56,630 nucleotides of DNA from an uncultured Clostridia bacterium (GTDB taxonomy: Bacteria; Bacillota; Clostridia; TANB77; CAG-508): contig CANQHC010000013.1 of NCBI GenBank assembly GCA_947623595.1, forward strand, positions 1 to 56,630. Reading direction: 5' to 3'. A program made the position numbers and the translations under genes. Shown here piece by piece: positions 8,645-14,478 of this stretch. The notes beneath the pieces were generated by a model that saw only the letters and a list, made by a program, of their open reading frames with translations, ran no database searches and had not been told where the DNA came from. Every line of letters begins with the position of its first letter. Position 1 is the first letter of the stretch.

Positions 8645-9818
8645 TCACTTTTCTCCCTATAACATCAAAATTATCTATAATATTTTTTAAGCTTATATAA
8701 GTATCTTCCGAAATATTTTCATATAAATAATGTAATATAAATATACTATAAAAATAATCTTCTTCTGCCATTGTTCTTATATCAAATATGCAAAGTATTC
8801 TCATTAATATAAAATATATAATTTCTTTTCCTATTTTTATTCCTAAGCTTTCTAACATTTTTATATACTCTTTTATAAAATCTATTCTTATTTTGCTTGA
8901 TTTAATATTAGATTGTATGTTTATTTTTTTCTCTGTATCATTTATCTCATATTTTAATTTTGGCCTAAACTCATTAACGTTTTCAAAAACTTTATCATGA
9001 TTGTAATATGATTTTGAATGATATTTTGGACAAAAATAAGCATCCGCTATTAATACTGACCAAAACATTGCAGAAAATTCACAAATTATTGGATTATATC
9101 CTGATGTTGCAAAATCAAAGAAAATAGGTTTCGTCCCTATATTTAAAGTATTTGGATCGCCTTGTGATAAAGAACATTCTAATTTACATCTTTTATAAAA
9201 AAAATTAATTGCTTCCTTTATGATTTCTGTAGTTTTTCTACACTCAATTCCATTAATATTGACATTGTATTCAAAAAGAATTTCTTTACTGTACCATTTT
9301 TTTAGCCTTGATTTTATTCTTTTTTGAAAAAATTGCTTCATTGGATATACATTTTTATTAATAGTTACTTTAAAACTGCTATTATACAAGTTAACTATTT
9401 CATTAATTACTTGTTTTGAATCATCTGTTATTTCTATATCATTTTTTACTAGAAAATCATTTAATAACCCTTTATTATTACTTATTGTATTTTCATATTC
9501 ATAAATAATAATATAATAATTTTGTAATTTATATATTTCTATTATTTTATTAACTGGCAATGTATCTTTTATTTCTATATATCCTATTATTTCATTTTTA
9601 AAATCTTGATTTTCTAACATTTTAAAGAAAAATTTTTTATTAGACTTTTTTATAACCCCATTGACTGAGTTATTTTGAAAATTTATATAATTAATACTAT
9701 AATTTTGTTTTTCAAGCATATTTCTAATTTTATGTTCTGATTTTTCTAATAATAGTTGTACTTTTTTTGGTACAATATTCAATTTCTTTTTAATATATTT
9801 TTCTAACAAACACTGCAT
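8637..9818 (-). CDS. APH-fold small-molecule or peptide kinase
   Basis: This 393-aa protein has the aminoglycoside-phosphotransferase/choline-kinase fold. FFFKMLEN holds the candidate ATP lysine (Lys66) with Glu75 following. SQGDPNTLN (residues 218-226) is the Brenner-type catalytic loop with Gln replacing the usual His. FFDFATSG (233-240) replaces the metal-binding DFG-like motif. All catalytic acids appear present, so it is probably active. It has a GGAGTG site, starts 20 nt after the 23-aa peptide cistron, and overlaps the nucleotidyltransferase gene. It is the first enzyme of the cargo operon. A plausible substrate is a Ser or Thr of that peptide or a sugar or nucleoside, but this is inference. 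Confidence 0.8.
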   Translation of the reverse strand: MQCLLEKYIKKKLNIVPKKVQLLLEKSEHKIRNMLEKQNYSINYINFQNNSVNGVIKKSNKKFFFKMLENQDFKNEIIGYIEIKDTLPVNKIIEIYKLQNYYIIIYEYENTISNNKGLLNDFLVKNDIEITDDSKQVINEIVNLYNSSFKVTINKNVYPMKQFFQKRIKSRLKKWYSKEILFEYNVNINGIECRKTTEIIKEAINFFYKRCKLECSLSQGDPNTLNIGTKPIFFDFATSGYNPIICEFSAMFWSVLIADAYFCPKYHSKSYYNHDKVFENVNEFRPKLKYEINDTEKKINIQSNIKSSKIRIDFIKEYIKMLESLGIKIGKEIIYFILMRILCIFDIRTMAEEDYFYSIFILHYLYENISEDTYISLKNIIDNFDVIGRKVNE

Positions 9819-9838
9819 TTTTCACTCCAAAATCTTGA

Positions 9839-9910
9839 TCAATTAGTAAGACTTCTGCCTCCATTCATATTAAAAATATTTTCTGTAGCATAATAACTAA
9901 AGATTTCCAT
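9839..9910 (-). CDS. 23-aa peptide, first cistron of the cargo operon
   Basis: This short open frame (ATG at 9910, TGA at 9839-9841) ends in MNGGRSLTN. A TTGGAGAA ribosome site precedes the ATG. The operon promoter (-10 at 9943-9948) is about 30 nt upstream, so this is the first thing translated from the mRNA. It stops 20 nt before the kinase ATG. The aromatic and acidic N-terminal part, the Gly-Gly and the short polar tail look like a ribosomal peptide precursor with a leader, a GG cleavage site and a tiny core (RSLTN). The C-terminal Ser, Thr and Asn are natural targets for phosphorylation or nucleotidylation. The alternative is a regulatory leader peptide. I saw no E1-like (MccB) enzyme or peptide exporter in the element. 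Confidence 0.6.
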   Translation of the reverse strand: MEIFSYYATENIFNMNGGRSLTN

Positions 9911-9942
9911 ATTTTCTCCAATTTATAAAATATTTCTTCTAT

Positions 9943-9971
9943 ATTTTACCACTTTTAAGTTTTTATGTCAA
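9943..9971 (-). promoter_or_regulatory. Cargo operon promoter
   Basis: On the minus strand this is a near-consensus TTGACA-N17-TAAAAT promoter, about 32 nt before the ATG of the 23-aa peptide. It is among the strongest-looking promoters in the window. Confidence 0.8.
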
Positions 9972-10029
9972 TTAGTTGGTATCATTTTACCCATAATCTT
10001 CTATTAGATTTGTACTCAATATTTCCTAT

Positions 10030-10047
10030 TCTCTTTATTAGAGATAT
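10030..10047. promoter_or_regulatory. Putative XRE operator, copy 1
   Basis: This 18-nt site is the exact inverted copy of 10738-10755 (ATATCTCTAATAAAGAGA) and has internal dyad symmetry (CTCT/AGAG). It lies about 60-75 nt before the XRE gene start, which suggests autoregulation. Confidence 0.55.
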
Positions 10048-10104
10048 ATGTGTAAAAAAATAATAGTAAAATAATATCTATAATAAAGCGAATTAGGTGA
10101 TAAT

Positions 10105-10353
10105 ATGAAAATTAATAAGTATAATGATTTTAGAAATATATCTGGCTCTGCTTTAAGAGAATTAAGATTAAAAGCTAACCTTTCACAACAAGATTTGGCA
10201 GAAAAATTACAACTACTAGGTATTGAACTAACGTCAAAAGAAATCTCAAAAATTGAAACAAATAATCGTTTAGTTCAAGATTTTGAATTATTTGCATTTG
10301 CAAAAATTTTTGATGTTTCTGCTGATATATTTAACAAAAAATTTGATAATTAG
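10105..10353 (+). CDS. XRE-family repressor of the element
   Basis: This 82-aa protein is a single helix-turn-helix domain of the Cro/CI type. ALRELRLKANLSQQDLAEKLQ (residues 16-36) and SKEISKIETNNR (44-55) form the DNA-binding core, with no sensor domain. It is the only plus-strand gene in the element, divergent from the cargo operon and convergent with the 113-aa gene. AGGTGAT precedes the ATG and a TATAAT sits about 23 nt upstream. Identical inverted 18-nt sites stand before this gene and before the 113-aa gene, making them its likely operators. It probably keeps element genes silent until induction. Confidence 0.85.
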   Translation: MKINKYNDFRNISGSALRELRLKANLSQQDLAEKLQLLGIELTSKEISKIETNNRLVQDFELFAFAKIFDVSADIFNKKFDN

Positions 10354-10366
10354 CAGTAAATTTAAG

Positions 10367-10708
10367 TCATTTACTATTTTTTATGTTCTCTAGTATAGTT
10401 CTTATTCCATCACAAAATCCTATTTTATAAAACTTTTCATTATCATGTGCCATAATTAGATTTTCTCTTGTTAAATAACTCTCTAATGCTTCTATTATTC
10501 CTTCTTTTGTATTATTAAAATGCGATGGTAAATTATTTATTGCTACTAGAAGTTTATCATAATCTACAGGGTAATCTTCTTTAATACTTCTAATTTCTGC
10601 ATCATCTAGCTTTCCTTTTCTACTATATAATTCTTCTTCTCTTTCTCTAAATATAATATTTATCATCTCATCATCTATATATTTTTCTATATCGTTTATT
10701 TTTAACAT
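10367..10708 (-). CDS. Element-encoded protein of unknown function, 113 aa
   Basis: I cannot assign a function. The protein is acidic and predicted helical with no membrane segment. It contains EREEELYSRKGKLDDAEIR and ends in FYKIGFCDGIRTILENIK. This pattern resembles small accessory proteins common in clostridial integrative elements, but I would not name a family. A GAGGAG ribosome site precedes the ATG. The second putative XRE operator lies 30-47 nt upstream of the start, so transcription is probably repressed by the 82-aa regulator. The 3' end converges on the XRE gene with a 13-nt gap. Confidence 0.65.
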   Translation of the reverse strand: MLKINDIEKYIDDEMINIIFREREEELYSRKGKLDDAEIRSIKEDYPVDYDKLLVAINNLPSHFNNTKEGIIEALESYLTRENLIMAHDNEKFYKIGFCDGIRTILENIKNSK

Positions 10709-10737
10709 TTCTACATCTCCTCGTTTTATTTTTTATT

Positions 10738-10755
10738 ATATCTCTAATAAAGAGA
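10738..10755. promoter_or_regulatory. Putative XRE operator, copy 2
   Basis: This is the 18-nt sequence ATATCTCTAATAAAGAGA, exactly matching copy 1 in the opposite orientation. It is placed in the promoter region of the 113-aa gene. Confidence 0.55.
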
Positions 10756-10830
10756 TTTATCAATCAAAAAATTAAAAGGGTTTGGGAATTTTCCTACAGA
10801 CCTTTATTTTCAATATCTACATTATATTTC

Positions 10831-11124
10831 TTAAATAATTTCTTCTATTTCTTCTTGTAGTAATTCTTCTATCATTACCTCTATCATTTGATTATATTTT
10901 GCTATAACTAAAAACTCATTTGTTATTGGTTTCGGATATTTTAACATTAACTCTTTCTCTAATTTATGCTTTTTATTAATTATTTCATCTTCTCGTTCCA
11001 ATAATTTTTTCGTTGCTATTTCATTAATTACTAATTCCTGAAATCTAGCTTTATAGTTTTCTTCCATATTCTTTTTTACTTTTATCCCATATTTACCTAA
11101 TTTTCTTATATGCACCACCTCCAT
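10831..11124 (-). CDS. Element-encoded coiled-coil protein, 97 aa
   Basis: The function is unknown. The protein is almost entirely charged helix (EREDEIINKKHKLEKELM) ending in an acidic tail. The annotated ATG at 11124 lies within ATGGAGGTGG, which is itself a good ribosome site, so true initiation may be at the GTG three codons in or at the internal ATG at residue 20. An element-type promoter (GGTTCGCC-N18-TATAAT) lies about 65-90 nt upstream. It is one of the small minus-strand genes between the iterons and the XRE control region, and may help replication or maintenance of the excised form. Confidence 0.55.
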   Translation of the reverse strand: MEVVHIRKLGKYGIKVKKNMEENYKARFQELVINEIATKKLLEREDEIINKKHKLEKELMLKYPKPITNEFLVIAKYNQMIEVMIEELLQEEIEEII

Positions 11125-11187
11125 TTAAAATTGCTTACGGTTAACCCTAAATACTAAATATTTATTATATAAATTATTTATATAATG

Positions 11188-11217
11188 ATTATATAATTTT
11201 AATTTAAAAAAGGCGAA
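11188..11217 (-). promoter_or_regulatory. Promoter of the 97-aa gene with GGTTCGCC box
   Basis: On the minus strand GGTTCGCC, 18 nt, then TATAAT. It is the same unusual arrangement as the recombinase operon promoter at 4393-4422. Confidence 0.5.
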
Positions 11218-11286
11218 CCCATTTTATTTATCATCTTATTATTATTTTTTTATTATTGTTATTATTATTATTTATATTAAATTTTT

Positions 11287-11378
11287 AACATTAAGTCATT
11301 CAGTTTCTTAACAACCTGATGTGTAGTTTCTTTACATCAAGTCATAAAGTTTCTTAACGGCTTAATCTGTAGTTTCTT
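11287..11378 (-). repeat. Four 23-nt iteron-like direct repeats
   Basis: On the minus strand AAGAAACT recurs exactly every 23 nt, four times (units at 11356-11378, 11333-11355, 11310-11332, 11287-11309). Units alternate between two types, making two copies of a 46-nt pair. A 23-nt period is not a multiple of three but is close to two helical turns, as in plasmid iterons. The first unit overlaps the 3' end of the Rep-like gene. Confidence 0.7.
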
Positions 11379-11700
11379 TATCAAAATTCAAAATCTCATA
11401 TAATTTATCAAAATTCAAAGTGTACCATATCTTATGTGGTATCCCCTCATATTTCTCAATTACAATTTTTCTTTGTATTAGCTTTGCAATAGCTTTTCTT
11501 TGATAATAACTAGAAATTCCAGTATTATTGAATATATTTTCTCTTGTAGAGTAGAAAAATCCATTTTCTAATTTATTATATTTTTCCCAGTATGAATATT
11601 CACTACATAATTCTCCAATCAATATTGCACACTCTAATCCTAATTTTCTAATTAAAATTTTATTTACTATGATATAGCCTTTATTTGTTAATACATTCAT
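11362..11700 (-). CDS. Rep-like winged-helix replication initiator
   Basis: This 112-aa protein resembles the N-terminal winged-helix domain of Gram-positive replication initiators and DnaD-like organisers found in integrative elements. It has IVNKILIRKLGLECAILIGEL, then FFYSTRENIFNNTGISSYYQRKAIAKL (recognition helix), then a wing ending KIWYTLNF. It is short compared with full initiators and stops in the middle of the first iteron (KETTD stop), so it may be a one-domain helper or a truncated copy. It is the promoter-proximal gene at the right end of the element, with the bipartite AGGCGAA/TTTTCCC motif 57-91 nt upstream. It may bind the adjacent iterons. Confidence 0.65.
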   Translation of the reverse strand: MNVLTNKGYIIVNKILIRKLGLECAILIGELCSEYSYWEKYNKLENGFFYSTRENIFNNTGISSYYQRKAIAKLIQRKIVIEKYEGIPHKIWYTLNFDKLYEILNFDKETTD

Positions 11701-11756
11701 CCTTATTTCTCCATTTTCTCTTTATTTAATAAATAGAATTTTTAGAATTCTATTTA

Positions 11757-11791
11757 AATAGGCGAAATAAGATATATAATTTTCCCAAAAA
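11757..11791. repeat. AGGCGAA/TTTTCCC bipartite motif, copy 2
   Basis: AATAGGCGAAAT and ATTTTCCCAAAAA have starts 22 nt apart, as in copy 1 (4712-4746). It lies between a terminator and the Rep-like gene. Confidence 0.55.
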
Positions 11792-11812
11792 TTTTATTTT
11801 ATCTTCAAAAAA

Positions 11813-11836
11813 AATAAAGTGCCTAGACACTTTATT
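11813..11836 (-). terminator. Terminator shielding the right end of the element
   Basis: On the minus strand AATAAAGTG, a 6-nt loop, CACTTTATT and eight Ts. It lies just inside the right border and would stop cwlD-derived transcription from entering the element. Confidence 0.8.
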
Positions 11837-11862
11837 TTGCTGTATAAAATTAGTTATTATTT

Positions 11863-11876
11863 ATTAGGGTTAATAA
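11863..11876. repeat. Right inverted terminal repeat
   Basis: ATTAGGGTTAATAA is the exact reverse complement of 1240-1253. It lies 7 nt inside the border direct repeat. Confidence 0.7.
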
Positions 11877-11883
11877 GTAATTC

Positions 11884-12057
11884 CCTTCATCCGGTTTTCC
11901 ATGACCGAGCATCTATTACTATTACTTTCCCAGAAACTGGCAAACTCACTGTCTGTACAGTATTTCCAATATTTGCTATTTTGAAAGAAAAAGCAAATAC
12001 TGCTACTAGCAACATTCCAACAATAATTCCTAACCTTTTTTTATTTAATATAATCAC
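11884..12057 (-). pseudogene. cwlD: cwlD 5' fragment
   Basis: Starting at a GTG after a GGGGGAGA site, this encodes the N-terminal membrane anchor (LGIIVGMLLVAVFAF) and then SGKVIVIDA. The next codons should read GHGKPDEG, the zinc-binding start of an Amidase_3 domain. One extra C after GATGCT shifts the frame and yields a stop within eight codons. The rest of the gene is at 674-1226 beyond the inserted element. Thus cwlD is both split and frame-shifted here. The frame shift could also be an assembly error. Confidence 0.8.
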
Positions 12058-12313
12058 TAAAATCTCCCCCTATTATGTGTTTATTAATTGATATTCTTTT
12101 TTTATTATTTTATTCATTAAATTTTACCTTTATTATTTCATTTAAGAGATTTTACTATTATATTTATTATGTTAAATTTTTTATTTGCAAAATTTGCTTT
12201 TTTAATTTTTGCCAGGAAATTGAGGAAAAGCATAAAAATAAACCCTCCATGTTTTTGTCTAACATATCACATTTTGGGTTCACTCTATTTTGAAATAGCT
12301 TTTTTATTTTCCT

Positions 12314-13258
12314 TTATAGTGGACAAATTTCTTCATTTTTTCTTCTATCTATTACATATGTACTTCCTGGAGTAGTTTTTGCTAAATGTTTTACTTGTGC
12401 TGCTACTTCTCCAATTTCTAGTACATTGTGGAACCTTCCCTCTTCTACAATTACTACTCCAATTGAAATAGTTGTTAATGGAAATTGTTCTAATACACAT
12501 TTTCTATTTGGTACTTCCAAATATCCTCTTTTTAAGTCTTCTTCATTGAAATATTTTTGAACACCCTTATCAAACTCTAATATAATATCTTGGCATATGT
12601 CTTCACATTCTGTTTTAGGAATAATTGCTACGAAATCATCCCCTCCTATATGCCCAACAAAATTATCTTCAGCACTAACTTCTGCAACATGGTTTAATAT
12701 ACATCTTGCAGTAAATTTAATAATTTCATCACCATTTAAAAATCCATAAATATCATTGTATGCTTTAAAATTATCTAAATCAACATATAATATAGCAAAA
12801 TGTTCTTTATTTAATAGCCTTTTTTTCATTTCTGCTTGTATTTGTATATTACCTGGCAAACCTGTTAATGGGCTTACTCCACGATTAACGTCTAACAACC
12901 TTATTATATTTTTTACAGTGTGATATAAATATTCTTCATCAATTGGTGATTTTATATAATGCTCTACACATGCTTGCAATATTTCTATTCTGTGAGACTT
13001 GTCTTTTACAGAAGAAATTACAATTATTGGTGTTATTCCATTATCTTCATTAGCTCTAATTTGATTACAAATATTTATGCATTCTTCTTTTACTCCATCT
13101 TCATTAATAATAATAAGTGATGGTATATTTTTAAGAACTGTATCAATTTGTGTTGTTTTTGCTTTTTTAAATTTATAGTCTGGGTCTTGTTTGAATATTC
13201 TTTCTAACTTGCTTTTTAGCTCGTTCCCATCATCAATTAAATATATTTCTTGTGCCAT
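12314..13258 (-). CDS. Pseudo-receiver GGDEF diguanylate cyclase-like protein
   Basis: This 314-aa soluble protein has an N-terminal receiver-like fold (residues 3-120) and a C-terminal GGDEF domain (130-305). The GGDEF signature is GGDDF (205-209) with the upstream DLDNFKAYND substrate loop intact, so c-di-GMP synthesis looks possible. No RxxD inhibitory site is seen just before it. In the receiver the usual phosphorylated Asp is Asn52 (LIIINEDG), though the acidic DD at 9-10 and Lys103 (YIKSP) remain. The receiver is therefore probably not phosphorylated and may sense by binding. An AAGGAG site precedes the ATG. It follows the Ig-like membrane protein gene by 35 nt, in one operon, next to the two giant adhesins. 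Confidence 0.85.
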   Translation of the reverse strand: MAQEIYLIDDGNELKSKLERIFKQDPDYKFKKAKTTQIDTVLKNIPSLIIINEDGVKEECINICNQIRANEDNGITPIIVISSVKDKSHRIEILQACVEHYIKSPIDEEYLYHTVKNIIRLLDVNRGVSPLTGLPGNIQIQAEMKKRLLNKEHFAILYVDLDNFKAYNDIYGFLNGDEIIKFTARCILNHVAEVSAEDNFVGHIGGDDFVAIIPKTECEDICQDIILEFDKGVQKYFNEEDLKRGYLEVPNRKCVLEQFPLTTISIGVVIVEEGRFHNVLEIGEVAAQVKHLAKTTPGSTYVIDRRKNEEICPL

Positions 13259-13293
13259 ATTTTTCTCCTTTTTGGTAATTTAATGATTTTATC

Positions 13294-14229
13294 CTATGGG
13301 GTATATTGTAATTCAGTTGTTGCACTTTCTGTGTAACCACTTACATTAGTAACTTCAATTGAAATTGTGTTATTTCCTTCTCTTAATTGTAGAACTCCAA
13401 CTGTTACTTCTTTTTGGTTTACGTCATCTATTGAAGATACTTCTCCATTTAAGTTAACAGTAATCTTTTTTATACCATCCTTATCTTTAGCCTGTATAGA
13501 AATTTTTCCGTTGTCTTGAATAATGTACATCTCTGGCTTTGAAGTTGATGTTACTATATCTTTTTCTATTGTTTCAACATTTCCATTTGCATCTTCAGCA
13601 ATTACTTTAATGGTTTTTGTTCCTGGTGTTAATGTAAGTTCTTGATATATTTCAGTTTGCCCCTCTTCTTCAGTTTCTACAATAACTGGCTCTTCATCAC
13701 CCCATTGGTAAGAAATATATGCTAGCTCAGTATCATCTTTAGCATTTATGAACATCTTATTATTGCCATTTTCAGTTTCTATTTCTATAGTTGGTTTGGT
13801 AATGTCTACTCCATTTAATTTATATTGTTTTTGGTATGATACACGTTTTCCGTTAATATCTTCTACAGTAAGGTTTAGTGTACTATCATATCCTAATAAT
13901 GTGATGTTTTCTTGAGTTGTTAATGCATTTACTGGCAAAATTGTTTCTTCTCCTTGATCCCATGAATATATGATTTTTACAATTTCTACATTGTGCTCTA
14001 CACGTATTACTGCCTGGTCATTTACTCTTCCTATTGTAATTGAAGGTATATTTCCTGGCTTTTTTGCATCTGCATCTTTATATAATGCATAACATCCTTC
14101 TCCTGAAAGTATAAGCCCAAAAAGTATGCTAGAAAATGCGAAAAACCTTACTACACCTTTTATTGCTACTGGCCCTCCTCTAGAGGATTTTCTTTTTTTA
14201 TTATTTTCGGTTACAAGAATTTGATTCAT
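13294..14229 (-). CDS. Membrane-anchored protein with Ig-like repeats
   Basis: This 311-aa protein is of unknown specific role. A basic N-terminus (KKRKSSRGG) is followed by one membrane helix (residues about 28-50, FFAFSSILFGLILSGEGCYAL), so the bulk is outside the cell. The exterior part has about three Ig-like or cadherin-like beta domains (60-145, 147-235, 236-311) with repeated phrases such as KDDTELAYISYQW, AEDANGNVET and EGNNTISIEV. It has its own TTTACT-N17-TATAAT promoter and precedes the GGDEF gene in the same operon. It could be a surface sensor or scaffold linked to the neighbouring adhesins, but nothing in the sequence proves this. Confidence 0.75.
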   Translation of the reverse strand: MNQILVTENNKKRKSSRGGPVAIKGVVRFFAFSSILFGLILSGEGCYALYKDADAKKPGNIPSITIGRVNDQAVIRVEHNVEIVKIIYSWDQGEETILPVNALTTQENITLLGYDSTLNLTVEDINGKRVSYQKQYKLNGVDITKPTIEIETENGNNKMFINAKDDTELAYISYQWGDEEPVIVETEEEGQTEIYQELTLTPGTKTIKVIAEDANGNVETIEKDIVTSTSKPEMYIIQDNGKISIQAKDKDGIKKITVNLNGEVSSIDDVNQKEVTVGVLQLREGNNTISIEVTNVSGYTESATTELQYTP

Positions 14230-14289
14230 ATTGGTTAATCCTTTCTTTTGTAACTATTATTTTGTATTTAATGCTATTATTCAAAAAAA

Positions 14290-14318
14290 ATTATATCACA
14301 AGGACTTTTTAAAGTAAA
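14290..14318 (-). promoter_or_regulatory. Promoter of the Ig-like/GGDEF operon
   Basis: On the minus strand TTTACT-N17-TATAAT, 60 nt before the ATG at 14229. Confidence 0.65.
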
Positions 14319-14407
14319 CTATCAAAGCTAAGTTTTTATTTATTATTTTTCTTAAGGTAACTTAACCTTGCTACCCTCCAGAAAAATCTAACGATTTCCT
14401 ATGCAAT

Positions 14408-14456
14408 AAAAAGAATACCGCAAGGCTTATAAAAACCTTACGATATTCTTTTTTGC
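14408..14456 (-). terminator. Terminator of the 2526-aa adhesin gene
   Basis: Long stem built from AAGAATA/TATTCTT with a central loop and a T tract on both strands. It shares its stem sequence with the terminator after the paralogous adhesin (22292-22337). Confidence 0.8.
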
Positions 14457-14478
14457 ATTTTTATATATTCTTAAGAAC

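Larger units (their letters stand above)
1219..11883. mobile_element. 10.67-kb serine-recombinase element inserted in cwlD
   Basis: The two halves of one cwlD gene bracket this segment. The right half ends in the coding triplets for GKPDEG and the left half resumes at PDEGA. CCTTCATC is present at both borders (1219-1226 and 11884-11891) as a direct repeat. Inverted 14-bp repeats lie just inside. The segment carries two large serine recombinases at one end. Near the other end are a Rep-like gene with iterons, an XRE repressor and small element proteins, with a metabolic cargo operon between. No relaxase, coupling protein or conjugation genes are seen inside, so it is an integrative island that would need help, or only transformation, to move between cells. 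Confidence 0.85.

Noticed and set aside
9839..9910. Microcin C-type system
   Set aside because: The peptide ends in Asn as in microcin C, but no E1-like adenylating enzyme (MccB) or exporter is present in the element, so I do not call it a microcin C relative.
1219..11883. Complete conjugative element
   Set aside because: No relaxase, coupling protein or secretion genes lie inside the borders. The type IV genes are 20 kb away and outside the element.
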